From positions 1 to 5,177 of the forward strand of contig CAMHER010000147.1 of NCBI GenBank assembly GCA_946184215.1: a stretch of DNA of 5,177 nucleotides. The letters are read 5' to 3'. Below are positions 1 through 5,177 of this stretch, in pieces; position 1 is the first letter of the stretch, and each line of letters begins with the position of its first letter. Source of the DNA: an uncultured Clostridia bacterium (GTDB taxonomy: Bacteria; Bacillota; Clostridia; Oscillospirales; Oscillospiraceae). The notes beneath the pieces were generated by a model. It was given only the letters and a program-made list of their open reading frames with translations. It made no database searches and had not been told where the DNA came from. The position numbers and the translations under genes are program-made.

Positions 1-1414
1 CATGGATCTTGTACTCAAAGCGGGACTTGCCCGAGTCATCCGGCACGCTTGTGGGATATTTTCCGTCAAAGCACGAGGTGCACAGTCCATCTTTTTTGCC
101 CGGAAGCCGCCGCACCCCCTCTATACTCAGATAGCCAAGCGAGTCCGCTCCGATTTGAGCCGCGATTTCCTCTACCGTGTGGTGGTTGGCAATCAGCTTT
201 TCCGGATCGTCGATATCTGTACCGTAGTAGCAGGCGGCAAGAAACGGCGGGGCGGAGATGCGCATATGGATCTCTTTGGCTCCTGCATTGCGAAGCAGAC
301 TCACGATCCGGCGACTGGTTGTGCCGCGGACAATGGAGTCATCAATGAGCACAACGCGTTTTCCTTCCACCGTGGAGCGCAGAGGGTTCAGCTTGATGCT
401 CACATCACGCTCCCGCATTTTCGGATCGGGAGCAATGAAGGTTCGGCCAATATATTTGTTCTTGATAAAACCGATCCCGTAAGGAATACCGCTCTCCTGC
501 GCATAGCCCAGCGCGGCGTCAAGGCCGGAATCCGGAACGCCGATCACCACGTCGGCCTCCACCGGATGTTCTTGCGCCAGAATACGTCCGGCTCTTTGCC
601 TGGCCAGATGAACGCTGGCGCCGTCGATGACCGAATCGGGTCGGGCAAAATAGATGTATTCAAAGACACACAGCTTTTTCTCTGTTTTTCCGCAATGCGA
701 GCGATCAGAGCCTATGCCGTCCGCGCTGACCGTGACGATCTCACCGGGCAGAACATCCCGCACAAAGGCAGCGCCGATCGCATCCAGCGCACAGGTTTCC
801 GAGGCAAAAACGACAGCGCCGTCGGGTAGCTTTCCCATACACAGCGGGCGAAAGCCGTGGGGGTCCCGCGCGGCTATCAGCTTGGAGGGAGAGGAAATGA
901 CCAGCGAATAGGCTCCCTCCAGGCGATCCATCGCTGCGGAAATCGCCGCTTCAATGGAGGGTGAGGACAGACGTTCCTGGACGATCGTATAGGCAATAAC
1001 CTCGGTGTCTGACGTGGAGTGAAAAATGGAGCCTCGGCTTTCGAGCTCACGGCGCAGAGGAAACGCGTTCGTCAGATTGCCATTGTGGGCCAGGGCCATC
1101 TGCCCCTTATAGTGATTGACAAGCAGCGGCTGAATGTTTCGCTTGCTGTCGGAGCCGGTGGTACTGTAGCGGACGTGGCCGACAGCAATATTTCCTTCGC
1201 CCAGTATCCTGAGCTTTTCCGGCGAGAACACCTCGGCCACCAGGCCTGTATCCCGGCAGGAGGAAAAGACACCGTCATCGTTGATCGCGATCCCCGCGCT
1301 CTCCTGACCTCTGTGCTGCAGGGCATAGAGAGCATAATAGGTAAGGGTAGCCAAATCCGTGCGTTGCGGGGAGAAAATCCCGAACACACCGCATTCTTCA
1401 TGAATCCCGGCCAT
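1..1414 (-). CDS. purF: Amidophosphoribosyltransferase (glutamine PRPP amidotransferase), 3' end cut by window edge
   Basis: Catalyses the first committed step of de novo purine synthesis in the cytoplasm: PRPP plus glutamine gives 5-phosphoribosylamine. I translated 471 codons from the ATG at 1414 to the window edge without a stop. The Bacillus enzyme is about 476 residues, so only a few residues should be missing. The N-terminal Ntn-type glutaminase domain starts after a seven-residue propeptide (MAGIHEE), whose removal would expose catalytic Cys8 in CGVFGIF. Typical motifs follow: LQHRGQESAG (32-41), RYSTTG (82-87), HNGNL (110-114) and RDPHGFRPL (183-191). The C-terminal phosphoribosyltransferase domain has the PRPP loop VVLIDDSIVRGTT (354-366). 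Cys249, Cys395, Cys445 and Cys448 fit the four [4Fe-4S] ligands of the Bacillus-type enzyme, which suggests oxygen sensitivity. The start is one nucleotide after the purC stop, with GGAAAG 5 nt upstream. No frameshift or missing motif was seen. Confidence 0.97.
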   Translation of the reverse strand, partial: MAGIHEECGVFGIFSPQRTDLATLTYYALYALQHRGQESAGIAINDDGVFSSCRDTGLVAEVFSPEKLRILGEGNIAVGHVRYSTTGSDSKRNIQPLLVNHYKGQMALAHNGNLTNAFPLRRELESRGSIFHSTSDTEVIAYTIVQERLSSPSIEAAISAAMDRLEGAYSLVISSPSKLIAARDPHGFRPLCMGKLPDGAVVFASETCALDAIGAAFVRDVLPGEIVTVSADGIGSDRSHCGKTEKKLCVFEYIYFARPDSVIDGASVHLARQRAGRILAQEHPVEADVVIGVPDSGLDAALGYAQESGIPYGIGFIKNKYIGRTFIAPDPKMRERDVSIKLNPLRSTVEGKRVVLIDDSIVRGTTSRRIVSLLRNAGAKEIHMRISAPPFLAACYYGTDIDDPEKLIANHHTVEEIAAQIGADSLGYLSIEGVRRLPGKKDGLCTSCFDGKYPTSVPDDSGKSRFEYKIH

Positions 1415-1415
1415 C

Positions 1416-2126
1416 TTAGCTTTCCAGGATGCGGCGCTGCATTTCCAGATACGCATCCTCTACGCCGCCGAGATCCCGGCGAAAACGGTCCTTGTCCAGC
1501 TTCTCACCGGTCTTGCTGTCCCAAAATCGGCAGGTATCCGGGCTGATCTCGTCGGCCAGAACCAAAGTCCCATCCACTGTTTTCCCAAACTCCAGCTTGA
1601 AATCGACCAGAGTCACGCCGGCATCCGACAAAAGGGCCTTCAGCACCTCGTTCACGTGGAGGGCATACGTTCTGATCTGCGCGATTTCTTCCCGCGTGGC
1701 CAGCTTCAGCGCAACCGCATGGTCGTCGTTCAGCAGAGGGTCGTGCAGGTCGTCGTTTTTATAGGAGAACTCCACGATCGGCTCGTCAAAAACCAGACCT
1801 TCCTCAACACCGTAGCGACTGGCAAAATGGCCGGCGGAGAGGTTGCGGACAATGACCTCCAGCGGGACGATCCGCACTTTTTTCACGGCGGTTTCCCGGT
1901 CGTTGAGCTCCTGAACATAGTGTGTGGGGATCCCACGCTCCGCCAGTTTTTTCATAAAATAATTGGTCATTCGATTGTTGACAGCACCTTTGCCCTCGAT
2001 GATCCCTTTCTTCAGACCGTCGAAGGCGGTTGCGTCGTCTTTGTAGGAAACGATCACAACATTCGGGTCATCCGTTGCATAGACCCGTTTGGCTTTCCCC
2101 TCGTAGAGCTGTTCGCGCTTTTGCAT
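1416..2126 (-). CDS. purC: Phosphoribosylaminoimidazole-succinocarboxamide (SAICAR) synthase
   Basis: Joins aspartate to CAIR using ATP to make SAICAR, a mid-pathway step of de novo purine synthesis in the cytoplasm. The complete 236-residue protein matches the usual length of the compact bacterial form. The N-terminal nucleotide-binding segment has YEGKAKRVY (8-16). The family signatures are VPLEVIVRN (87-95) and LVDFKLEF (173-180), and the active-site region reads ADEISPDTCRFWD (191-203). The start is the ATG at 2126, preceded by AGGGGG with an 8-nt spacer. The gene is first in its transcript, behind a sigma-A type promoter and a structured leader, and runs directly into purF. purE, which often precedes purC in Firmicutes, is not upstream here. 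The protein looks intact, with no unusual residues at the motifs I can recognise. Confidence 0.98.
   Translation of the reverse strand: MQKREQLYEGKAKRVYATDDPNVVIVSYKDDATAFDGLKKGIIEGKGAVNNRMTNYFMKKLAERGIPTHYVQELNDRETAVKKVRIVPLEVIVRNLSAGHFASRYGVEEGLVFDEPIVEFSYKNDDLHDPLLNDDHAVALKLATREEIAQIRTYALHVNEVLKALLSDAGVTLVDFKLEFGKTVDGTLVLADEISPDTCRFWDSKTGEKLDKDRFRRDLGGVEDAYLEMQRRILES
1420..1425 (-). promoter_or_regulatory. purF ribosome binding site inside the end of purC
   Basis: On the minus strand GGAAAG lies within the last codons of purC, 5 nt before the purF ATG at 1414. It supports this ATG over later ones and fits translational coupling, since purC stop and purF start are separated by a single base (TAA-G-ATG). 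Confidence 0.7.
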
Positions 2127-2134
2127 GATGGATA

Positions 2135-2140
2135 CCCCCT
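2135..2140 (-). promoter_or_regulatory. purC ribosome binding site
   Basis: AGGGGG on the minus strand, 8 nt before the purC ATG at 2126. It begins only 6 nt after the base of the leader stem-loop (2147-2208), so folding or unfolding of that stem could affect ribosome access or decide whether transcription reaches this point. Confidence 0.8.
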
Positions 2141-2146
2141 GAAATA

Positions 2147-2208
2147 GAAAAAATGTTTTCCGATGCCTTAAAGGGGCACGAGGCCCCTGGCACCGAAAAA
2201 CATTTTTC
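2147..2208 (-). promoter_or_regulatory. Long stem-loop in the purC leader (candidate attenuator, terminator or dispersed hairpin)
   Basis: Read on the minus strand, the outer arms GAAAAATGTTTTTCGGTGCC (2208-2189) and 2167-2147 pair over about 20 positions, with two wobble pairs and one unpaired T. A four-base TTAA bulge (2171-2168) separates these from an inner 6-bp stem, AGGGGC with GCCCCT, closed by a CTCGT loop (2182-2178). The 3' arm ends in TTTTTTC, giving a terminator-like shape, although the T-run is itself paired with an A-run. The element lies between the promoter and the purC Shine-Dalgarno site, so it should be transcribed as 5' leader. It is almost symmetric, so it could also act on + strand transcripts. 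I do not recognise a known riboswitch core. Structure is seen directly; function is inferred. Confidence 0.65.
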
Positions 2209-2219
2209 GCGAGTTGTTA

Positions 2220-2234
2220 TTCAAGACGCTTGAA
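2220..2234. promoter_or_regulatory. Perfect inverted repeat across the predicted purC transcription start (possible operator)
   Basis: TTCAAG and CTTGAA form a perfect 6-bp inverted repeat with a 3-bp centre, beginning directly downstream of the -10 box of the purC promoter. The expected start point (about 2228) falls in its centre. A repressor dimer bound here would block initiation. Alternatively, the transcript could begin within or just before it, and the repeat would then contribute a small 5' hairpin. No binding protein can be named. Confidence 0.45.
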
Positions 2235-2264
2235 ACTATAGCATATGCTGAATGGCACTGTCAA
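2235..2264 (-). promoter_or_regulatory. Sigma-A (sigma-70 type) promoter for purC-purF
   Basis: The minus strand shows a perfect -35 TTGACA (2264-2259), an 18-bp spacer and a -10 TATAGT (2240-2235) that differs from consensus at one position. The predicted start is near 2228, giving an untranslated leader of roughly 100 nt before purC. It is the best promoter match I found in the window. The spacer carries a 10-bp palindrome AGCATATGCT (2240-2249), which overlaps the first base of the -10 box. Confidence 0.8.
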
Positions 2265-2282
2265 GAGAGCAAAAAGCAAGCA

Positions 2283-2314
2283 ATACGAATTGCATATATC
2301 GAAATATACGAAAA
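2283..2314. promoter_or_regulatory. AT-rich stretch with three CGAA motifs upstream of the purC promoter (possible regulator sites)
   Basis: On the + strand ATACGAA (2283-2289), TATCGAA (2297-2303) and ATACGAA (2306-2312) occur in the same orientation. The two identical copies are 23 bp apart. They lie about 19-48 bp upstream of the -35 box. CGAA is the core of the PurBox recognised by Gram-positive PurR (consensus as I recall it: AWWWCCGAACWWT), and these copies match it only partly. The match could be chance in an AT-rich region. Confidence 0.25.
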
Positions 2315-2323
2315 GGATATCAT

Positions 2324-2354
2324 GGCGATCGGTCGGCTGAAAAACCGATCCGCC
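2324..2354 (-). terminator. GC-rich hairpin just after the malic enzyme stop (weak terminator candidate)
   Basis: On the minus strand GGCGGATCGGT and ACCGATCGCC can pair as a 10-bp stem with one bulged G, around a loop of about 10 nt. It begins 2 nt after the malic enzyme stop, where a terminator is expected. The bases that follow contain only a short TTTT about 9 nt downstream, so intrinsic termination may be inefficient. It may instead mark an mRNA 3' end protected by structure. Confidence 0.35.
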
Positions 2355-2356
2355 AG

Positions 2357-3526
2357 TTATCGCACTGCTGAACTCGACCGGGCGGCCTCGCTCACCGCGG
2401 CAGCCACCGCGTCTCGTACGCGCGGATCGAAAGCGGCGGGGAGAATATGATCGCATCGCAGCTCTTCCTCATCCACCAGCGCGGCCAGAGCACGGGCAGC
2501 GGCGATCTTCATTGCGTCGGTGATCTCTCGGGCACGCACATCCAGCGCACCGCGGAATATTCCGGGGAAGCACAGCACGTTGTTTACCTGATTCGGAAAA
2601 TCAGAACGCCCTGTGGACACCACCGCTGCGCCGGCTGCGATTGCCTCATCGGGAAAGATCTCCGGGGTCGGATTGGCACAGGCGAAAACGATCGCCTGAT
2701 CCGACATACTCCGGATCATCTCCTGCGTAAGTTGACCGGGTGCAGAAACCCCGATGAACACATCCGCGCCGCGAATGACATCCCGCAGTGTTCCCCGTTC
2801 ATGCATGGGATTTGTCAGCCGGGCCATCTCTTCCTTGATCGGATTGAGATGCTCCCGGCCTTCCCGGATGGCCCCATGCCGGTCGGTCAGGATCACATTT
2901 TTAAGCCCTACCGCCATCAGCAGGCGCACGATGGCGATGCCCGCCGCGCCGGCGCCGCTGGTGACGACTTTCACATCTTCCAAACGCTTTCCAACCAGCT
3001 TGAGCGCATTCATGAGTCCCGCCAACACGATTACTGCCGTTCCATGCTGATCGTCGTGAAAGACGGGGATGTCCAGGCTGGCTTTCAGGCGCTCTTCGAT
3101 CTCAAAGCAGCGAGGAGCTGAGATGTCCTCCAGATTGATTCCTCCAAAGGATTTCGCTATGAGCCGTACCGTGGAGACGATCTCATCCACATCCCGGCTG
3201 TCGATGCAGATGGGGACGGCATCCACGCCTCCGAAAGCTTTGAACAGCGCACACTTTCCCTCCATCACCGGCATGGAGGCTTCTGGCCCGATATCTCCCA
3301 AGCCCAGCACGGCTGATCCGTCCGTTACCACCGCAACGGTATTCCAGCGACGAGTCAGCTCATAACTCTTTTCCGGGTTATCACGGATCGCAAGGCAGGG
3401 AGCTGCTACTCCCGGAGTATAGGCAAGACTCAGTGCTTCGGAAGAATCCACCGCTGCGCGGACCTTTGTTTCGATCTTTCCTCTCCATTCCAAGTGCTTT
3501 TTAAGCGACTCTTTTGCGTAATCCAT
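2357..3526 (-). CDS. NAD(P)-dependent malic enzyme, short single-domain bacterial form
   Basis: Oxidatively decarboxylates malate to pyruvate and CO2, reducing NAD+ or NADP+, in the cytoplasm. The intact 389-residue protein is in the usual range for short malic enzymes and lacks the C-terminal phosphotransacetylase-like domain of E. coli MaeB. The N-terminal catalytic domain has Tyr36 in AYTPGVAAP, Lys91 in MEGKCALFKAFGG, and metal-binding candidates in NLEDISAPRCFEIE (131-144) and FHDDQHGTA (156-164). The Rossmann domain has the dinucleotide loop SGAGAAG (190-196). Asp215 in LTDRHG ends the second strand, but this does not settle NAD versus NADP preference. Conserved SDFPNQVNNVLCFPGIFRGALD follows from 308. 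The ATG at 3526 has an AGAGGAAGAG site and sits 12 nt after the fumC stop, so the two are probably co-transcribed. It is related to maeB, ytsJ and mleS-like genes, but the symbol cannot be fixed. Confidence 0.95.
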   Translation of the reverse strand: MDYAKESLKKHLEWRGKIETKVRAAVDSSEALSLAYTPGVAAPCLAIRDNPEKSYELTRRWNTVAVVTDGSAVLGLGDIGPEASMPVMEGKCALFKAFGGVDAVPICIDSRDVDEIVSTVRLIAKSFGGINLEDISAPRCFEIEERLKASLDIPVFHDDQHGTAVIVLAGLMNALKLVGKRLEDVKVVTSGAGAAGIAIVRLLMAVGLKNVILTDRHGAIREGREHLNPIKEEMARLTNPMHERGTLRDVIRGADVFIGVSAPGQLTQEMIRSMSDQAIVFACANPTPEIFPDEAIAAGAAVVSTGRSDFPNQVNNVLCFPGIFRGALDVRAREITDAMKIAAARALAALVDEEELRCDHILPAAFDPRVRDAVAAAVSEAARSSSAVR

Positions 3527-3528
3527 TA

Positions 3529-3538
3529 CTCTTCCTCT
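3529..3538 (-). promoter_or_regulatory. Malic enzyme ribosome binding site
   Basis: The 12-nt gap between the fumC stop and the malic enzyme ATG consists almost entirely of AGAGGAAGAG on the minus strand. It leaves no room for a separate promoter, which supports co-transcription with fumC. Confidence 0.7.
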
Positions 3539-4927
3539 TTATACCATGTTCTCGGGCCGCACCAGGTCATCAAAGTGCTCGGCATCCAGAAAGCCAAGGC
3601 GCAGGCAGGCTTCCTTCAATGTGATATTGCTCTCATGTGCAAGCCTGGCAGCTCTTGCTGCGTTTTCGTAACCGATCACCGGATTCAGGGCCGTCGCCGT
3701 CATCAGAGTCCGTTCCAGATAGCCCCGCATAACCTCAGTATCCGGTTCGAGCCCGGCAAAGCAGAAGCGATTGAATGCGGAAATGGATTCCGTCAGCAGC
3801 CGCGCCGACTGCAGGAAATTATAGGCCACAACCGGCTGAAACACGTTCAGCTCGAAATTGCCCTGGGACGCGGCAAAGCCGATGGCGGCGTCATTCCCCA
3901 TAACCTGAACCGCCACCATTGTGACCTGTTCGCATTGGGTGGGGTTGACCTTGCCCGGCATGATGGAGCTTCCCGGCTCATTGGCCGGGATGCGCAGTTC
4001 CCCGTAGCCGCAGCGCGGGCCGCTGGCAAGAAAGCGAATGTCATTGGCGATCTTCATCATATCCGAGGCCAGCGCTTTCATAGCCCCGTGGGCAAAGACC
4101 AGCTCATCCAGCGAGGTGAGGGCGTGAAATTTATTCGGTGCGGTCACAAATGCTGTGCCGGCAAGCTGTGCAATCTCTTCCGCCGCCTGTTCGGCAAAGC
4201 CCGCCGGGGCATTCAGACCCGTTCCGACCGCCGTACCGCCCAAAGCGAGCTCCCGCAGCGGCGGCAGGGCAAGCCGAAGCAGTTCAGCATCACGCTCCAG
4301 TGAGCTGCGCCATCCGCTGATCTCCTGAGAAAAGCGGATCGGCACCGCATCCTGCAGATGGGTACGGCCGCATTTTAAGACCTCACGGGATTCCTCTTCC
4401 TTTTTCAGCATGACGTCGATCAGCTTTTCGACTGCCGGAAGAAGATTTCGTTCGAGGGAAAGAACAGAAGCAATACGCATGGCGGTCGGAAAACAGTCGT
4501 TGGAAGACTGGCTCATGTTGATATCGTCATTGGGATGGCACAGTTTGCTCCCTGCCAATTCGTTTGCCCGGTTGGCGATGACCTCATTGGCGTTCATATT
4601 GCTGTGCGTCCCGGAGCCTGTCTGCCAGACGACCAGCGGGAAATGGTCGTCCAACTGTCCCAGAGCCACTTCCTCTGCCGCCTGCTCGATCACGGGAAGC
4701 TTTTCCGCCGTCATTCGATCTGCACATAACTTGCGGTTCACACGCGCTGCCGCGTGTTTGACCAGGCCAAACGCATGGACGATCTCCAGAGGCATGGTCT
4801 CCTTCCCGACGCCTATCGGAAAATGCTCCAGGCTACGCTGTGTCTGTGCACCCCAGTAGCGATTCGCGGGAACGGCAACATCTCCCATGGAGTCATGCTC
4901 AAGGCGTGTCTTACTCGCTTCCTTCAT
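3539..4927 (-). CDS. fumC: Fumarate hydratase, class II (iron-independent fumarase)
   Basis: Reversibly hydrates fumarate to L-malate in the cytoplasm as a homotetramer without an Fe-S cluster. From the ATG at 4927 the protein has 462 residues, close to Bacillus CitG and E. coli FumC. The superfamily regions are present: QTGSGTHSNMNANEVIANRA (102-121), SQSSNDCFPTA (139-149), GRTHLQDAVP (187-196) with His190, and the signature GSSIMPGKVNP (319-329) with catalytic-loop Ser320, Lys326 and Asn328. The GSGTHSN segment favours fumarase over aspartase. The chosen start has AAGAGG 7 nt upstream and gives the expected N-terminus (RLEHDSMGDVAVPANRYWGAQTQRS). An in-frame GTG at 4957, overlapping the upstream stop, would add ten atypical residues and has poorly spaced Shine-Dalgarno support. 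Its neighbours are an upstream regulator and a downstream malic enzyme that uses its product. Confidence 0.97.
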   Translation of the reverse strand: MKEASKTRLEHDSMGDVAVPANRYWGAQTQRSLEHFPIGVGKETMPLEIVHAFGLVKHAAARVNRKLCADRMTAEKLPVIEQAAEEVALGQLDDHFPLVVWQTGSGTHSNMNANEVIANRANELAGSKLCHPNDDINMSQSSNDCFPTAMRIASVLSLERNLLPAVEKLIDVMLKKEEESREVLKCGRTHLQDAVPIRFSQEISGWRSSLERDAELLRLALPPLRELALGGTAVGTGLNAPAGFAEQAAEEIAQLAGTAFVTAPNKFHALTSLDELVFAHGAMKALASDMMKIANDIRFLASGPRCGYGELRIPANEPGSSIMPGKVNPTQCEQVTMVAVQVMGNDAAIGFAASQGNFELNVFQPVVAYNFLQSARLLTESISAFNRFCFAGLEPDTEVMRGYLERTLMTATALNPVIGYENAARAARLAHESNITLKEACLRLGFLDAEHFDDLVRPENMV

Positions 4928-4934
4928 GATAGAA

Positions 4935-4940
4935 CCTCTT
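4935..4940 (-). promoter_or_regulatory. fumC ribosome binding site (decides the start)
   Basis: AAGAGG on the minus strand lies 7 nt before the ATG at 4927. It supports this ATG over the in-frame GTG at 4957, whose nearest Shine-Dalgarno-like GGAGG ends 13 nt upstream, too far for efficient use. Confidence 0.65.
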
Positions 4941-4953
4941 CTCTGACCTTGGA

Positions 4954-5177
4954 TCACAGGTACTTGGTATCCTCCGGCGGGAAATACTCCCGCTCCGGCA
5001 TGATATAGGGCTGGGTGCCGCGGCGCTCCTCCTCCATGCAGTCCTGCACATAATTGATGAATTCCTGCTGGAGTTCGGTTTGGCGGTCGTTGCGCTTCCA
5101 GACCAGGGCGTATTCCACCTGACGGGCGCTTTCCGTGATGATCTTCGTCACGATCAGATCGCTGACGTTATAGGTGG
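4954..5177 (-). CDS. Probable LysR-type transcriptional regulator, C-terminal fragment (5' part beyond window)
   Basis: Seventy-three codons are visible before the TGA at 4956-4954; the gene continues past the right edge, so no start can be given. The segment VEYALVWKRNDRQTELQQEFINYVQ resembles the end of a LysR substrate-binding domain, where a strand (typically yLVwrkdr) is followed by a helix with the pattern aFidfl. The DNA-binding N-terminus is outside the window, so the family call rests on this short match. After the helix comes a charged, proline-containing tail of about 27 residues (DCMEEERRGTQPYIMPERE and on to KYL), longer than most LysR proteins carry. The stop is 26 nt before fumC on the same strand, which suggests one transcript and a role in controlling malate or fumarate use. 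Another ligand-binding protein remains possible. Confidence 0.55.
   Translation of the reverse strand, partial: TYNVSDLIVTKIITESARQVEYALVWKRNDRQTELQQEFINYVQDCMEEERRGTQPYIMPEREYFPPEDTKYL

Noticed and set aside
2..829. Long open frame of 275 codons on the + strand
   Set aside because: It lies wholly antisense to purF, whose translation matches the family throughout. Its translation shows no recognisable motif, and it is a by-product of codon bias on the other strand.
1072..1401. Open frame of 109 codons on the minus strand within purF
   Set aside because: It is in a different frame of purF. The purF frame itself is intact and carries all expected motifs.
2127..2235. Known purine-related riboswitch in the purC leader
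   Set aside because: The conserved cores I know for guanine/adenine, ZTP and PRPP riboswitches are not visible. The leader is dominated by one long hairpin rather than a multi-helix junction.
2447..3121. Open frame of 224 codons on the + strand
   Set aside because: It is a shadow of the malic enzyme gene with no recognisable domain.
3494..4303. Open frame of 269 codons on the + strand
   Set aside because: It is antisense to fumC and the malic enzyme start, has low-complexity His- and Arg-rich content and no family resemblance.
4928..4957. GTG at 4957 as the fumC start, overlapping the upstream TGA
   Set aside because: The added residues are unlike fumarase N-termini, and the Shine-Dalgarno spacing is poor. 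The ATG at 4927 has a well-placed site and gives the usual length.
4954..5151. A separate small 65-residue gene starting with GTG at 5151
   Set aside because: The frame stays open to the window edge, and the upstream codons continue the same domain-like sequence, so this is the end of a larger gene.
1..5177. Mobile elements, CRISPR arrays, tRNA or rRNA genes
   Set aside because: No transposase or integrase frame, repeat-spacer pattern, tRNA cloverleaf or rRNA sequence was seen; almost all bases are in the five core metabolic and regulatory genes.

Overview
The window holds five protein-coding genes, all read from the minus strand. In transcription order (right to left) they are: the 3' end of a probable LysR-type regulator gene (cut by the right edge), fumC (class II fumarase), a short-form malic enzyme gene, purC (SAICAR synthetase) and purF (amidophosphoribosyltransferase, cut by the left edge just short of its stop). 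The genes are moderately GC-rich and tightly packed, with purine-rich Shine-Dalgarno sites. PurF is the Bacillus-type form, with a short propeptide and four Fe-S ligand cysteines. Together these suggest a Gram-positive, probably anaerobic Firmicute (a GC-rich member of the Clostridia). That placement is an inference from gene type and layout, not a measured relationship.

Right half (about 2357-5177): the regulator stop lies 26 nt before the fumC start, and the fumC stop lies 12 nt before the malic enzyme start. No promoter or terminator is visible in either gap, so the three genes look like one transcription unit. Fumarase and malic enzyme together carry out fumarate to malate to pyruvate plus CO2 with NAD(P)H. 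A GC-rich hairpin without a good T-run sits directly after the malic enzyme stop.

The one real intergenic region (2127-2356, 230 bp) is the most interesting part. Read toward purC it holds an AT-rich stretch with three spaced CGAA motifs, a strong sigma-A type promoter (TTGACA, 18 bp, TATAGT), a perfect inverted repeat across the expected transcription start, and a long 62-nt stem-loop that ends 6 nt before the purC Shine-Dalgarno site. This looks like a regulated purine-gene leader with both DNA-level and RNA-level control elements. It does not match a riboswitch family that I recognise.

Left half (1-2126): purC and purF are separated by one nucleotide and are almost certainly translated together. 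PurF makes phosphoribosylamine in the first committed step of de novo purine synthesis, and PurC makes SAICAR later in the pathway. The next enzyme, PurB (not in the window), releases fumarate, which the neighbouring fumarase and malic enzyme could use. That metabolic link is speculative. Nothing indicates a mobile element, CRISPR array, RNA gene or wholly new system; the coding genes are ordinary core metabolism.
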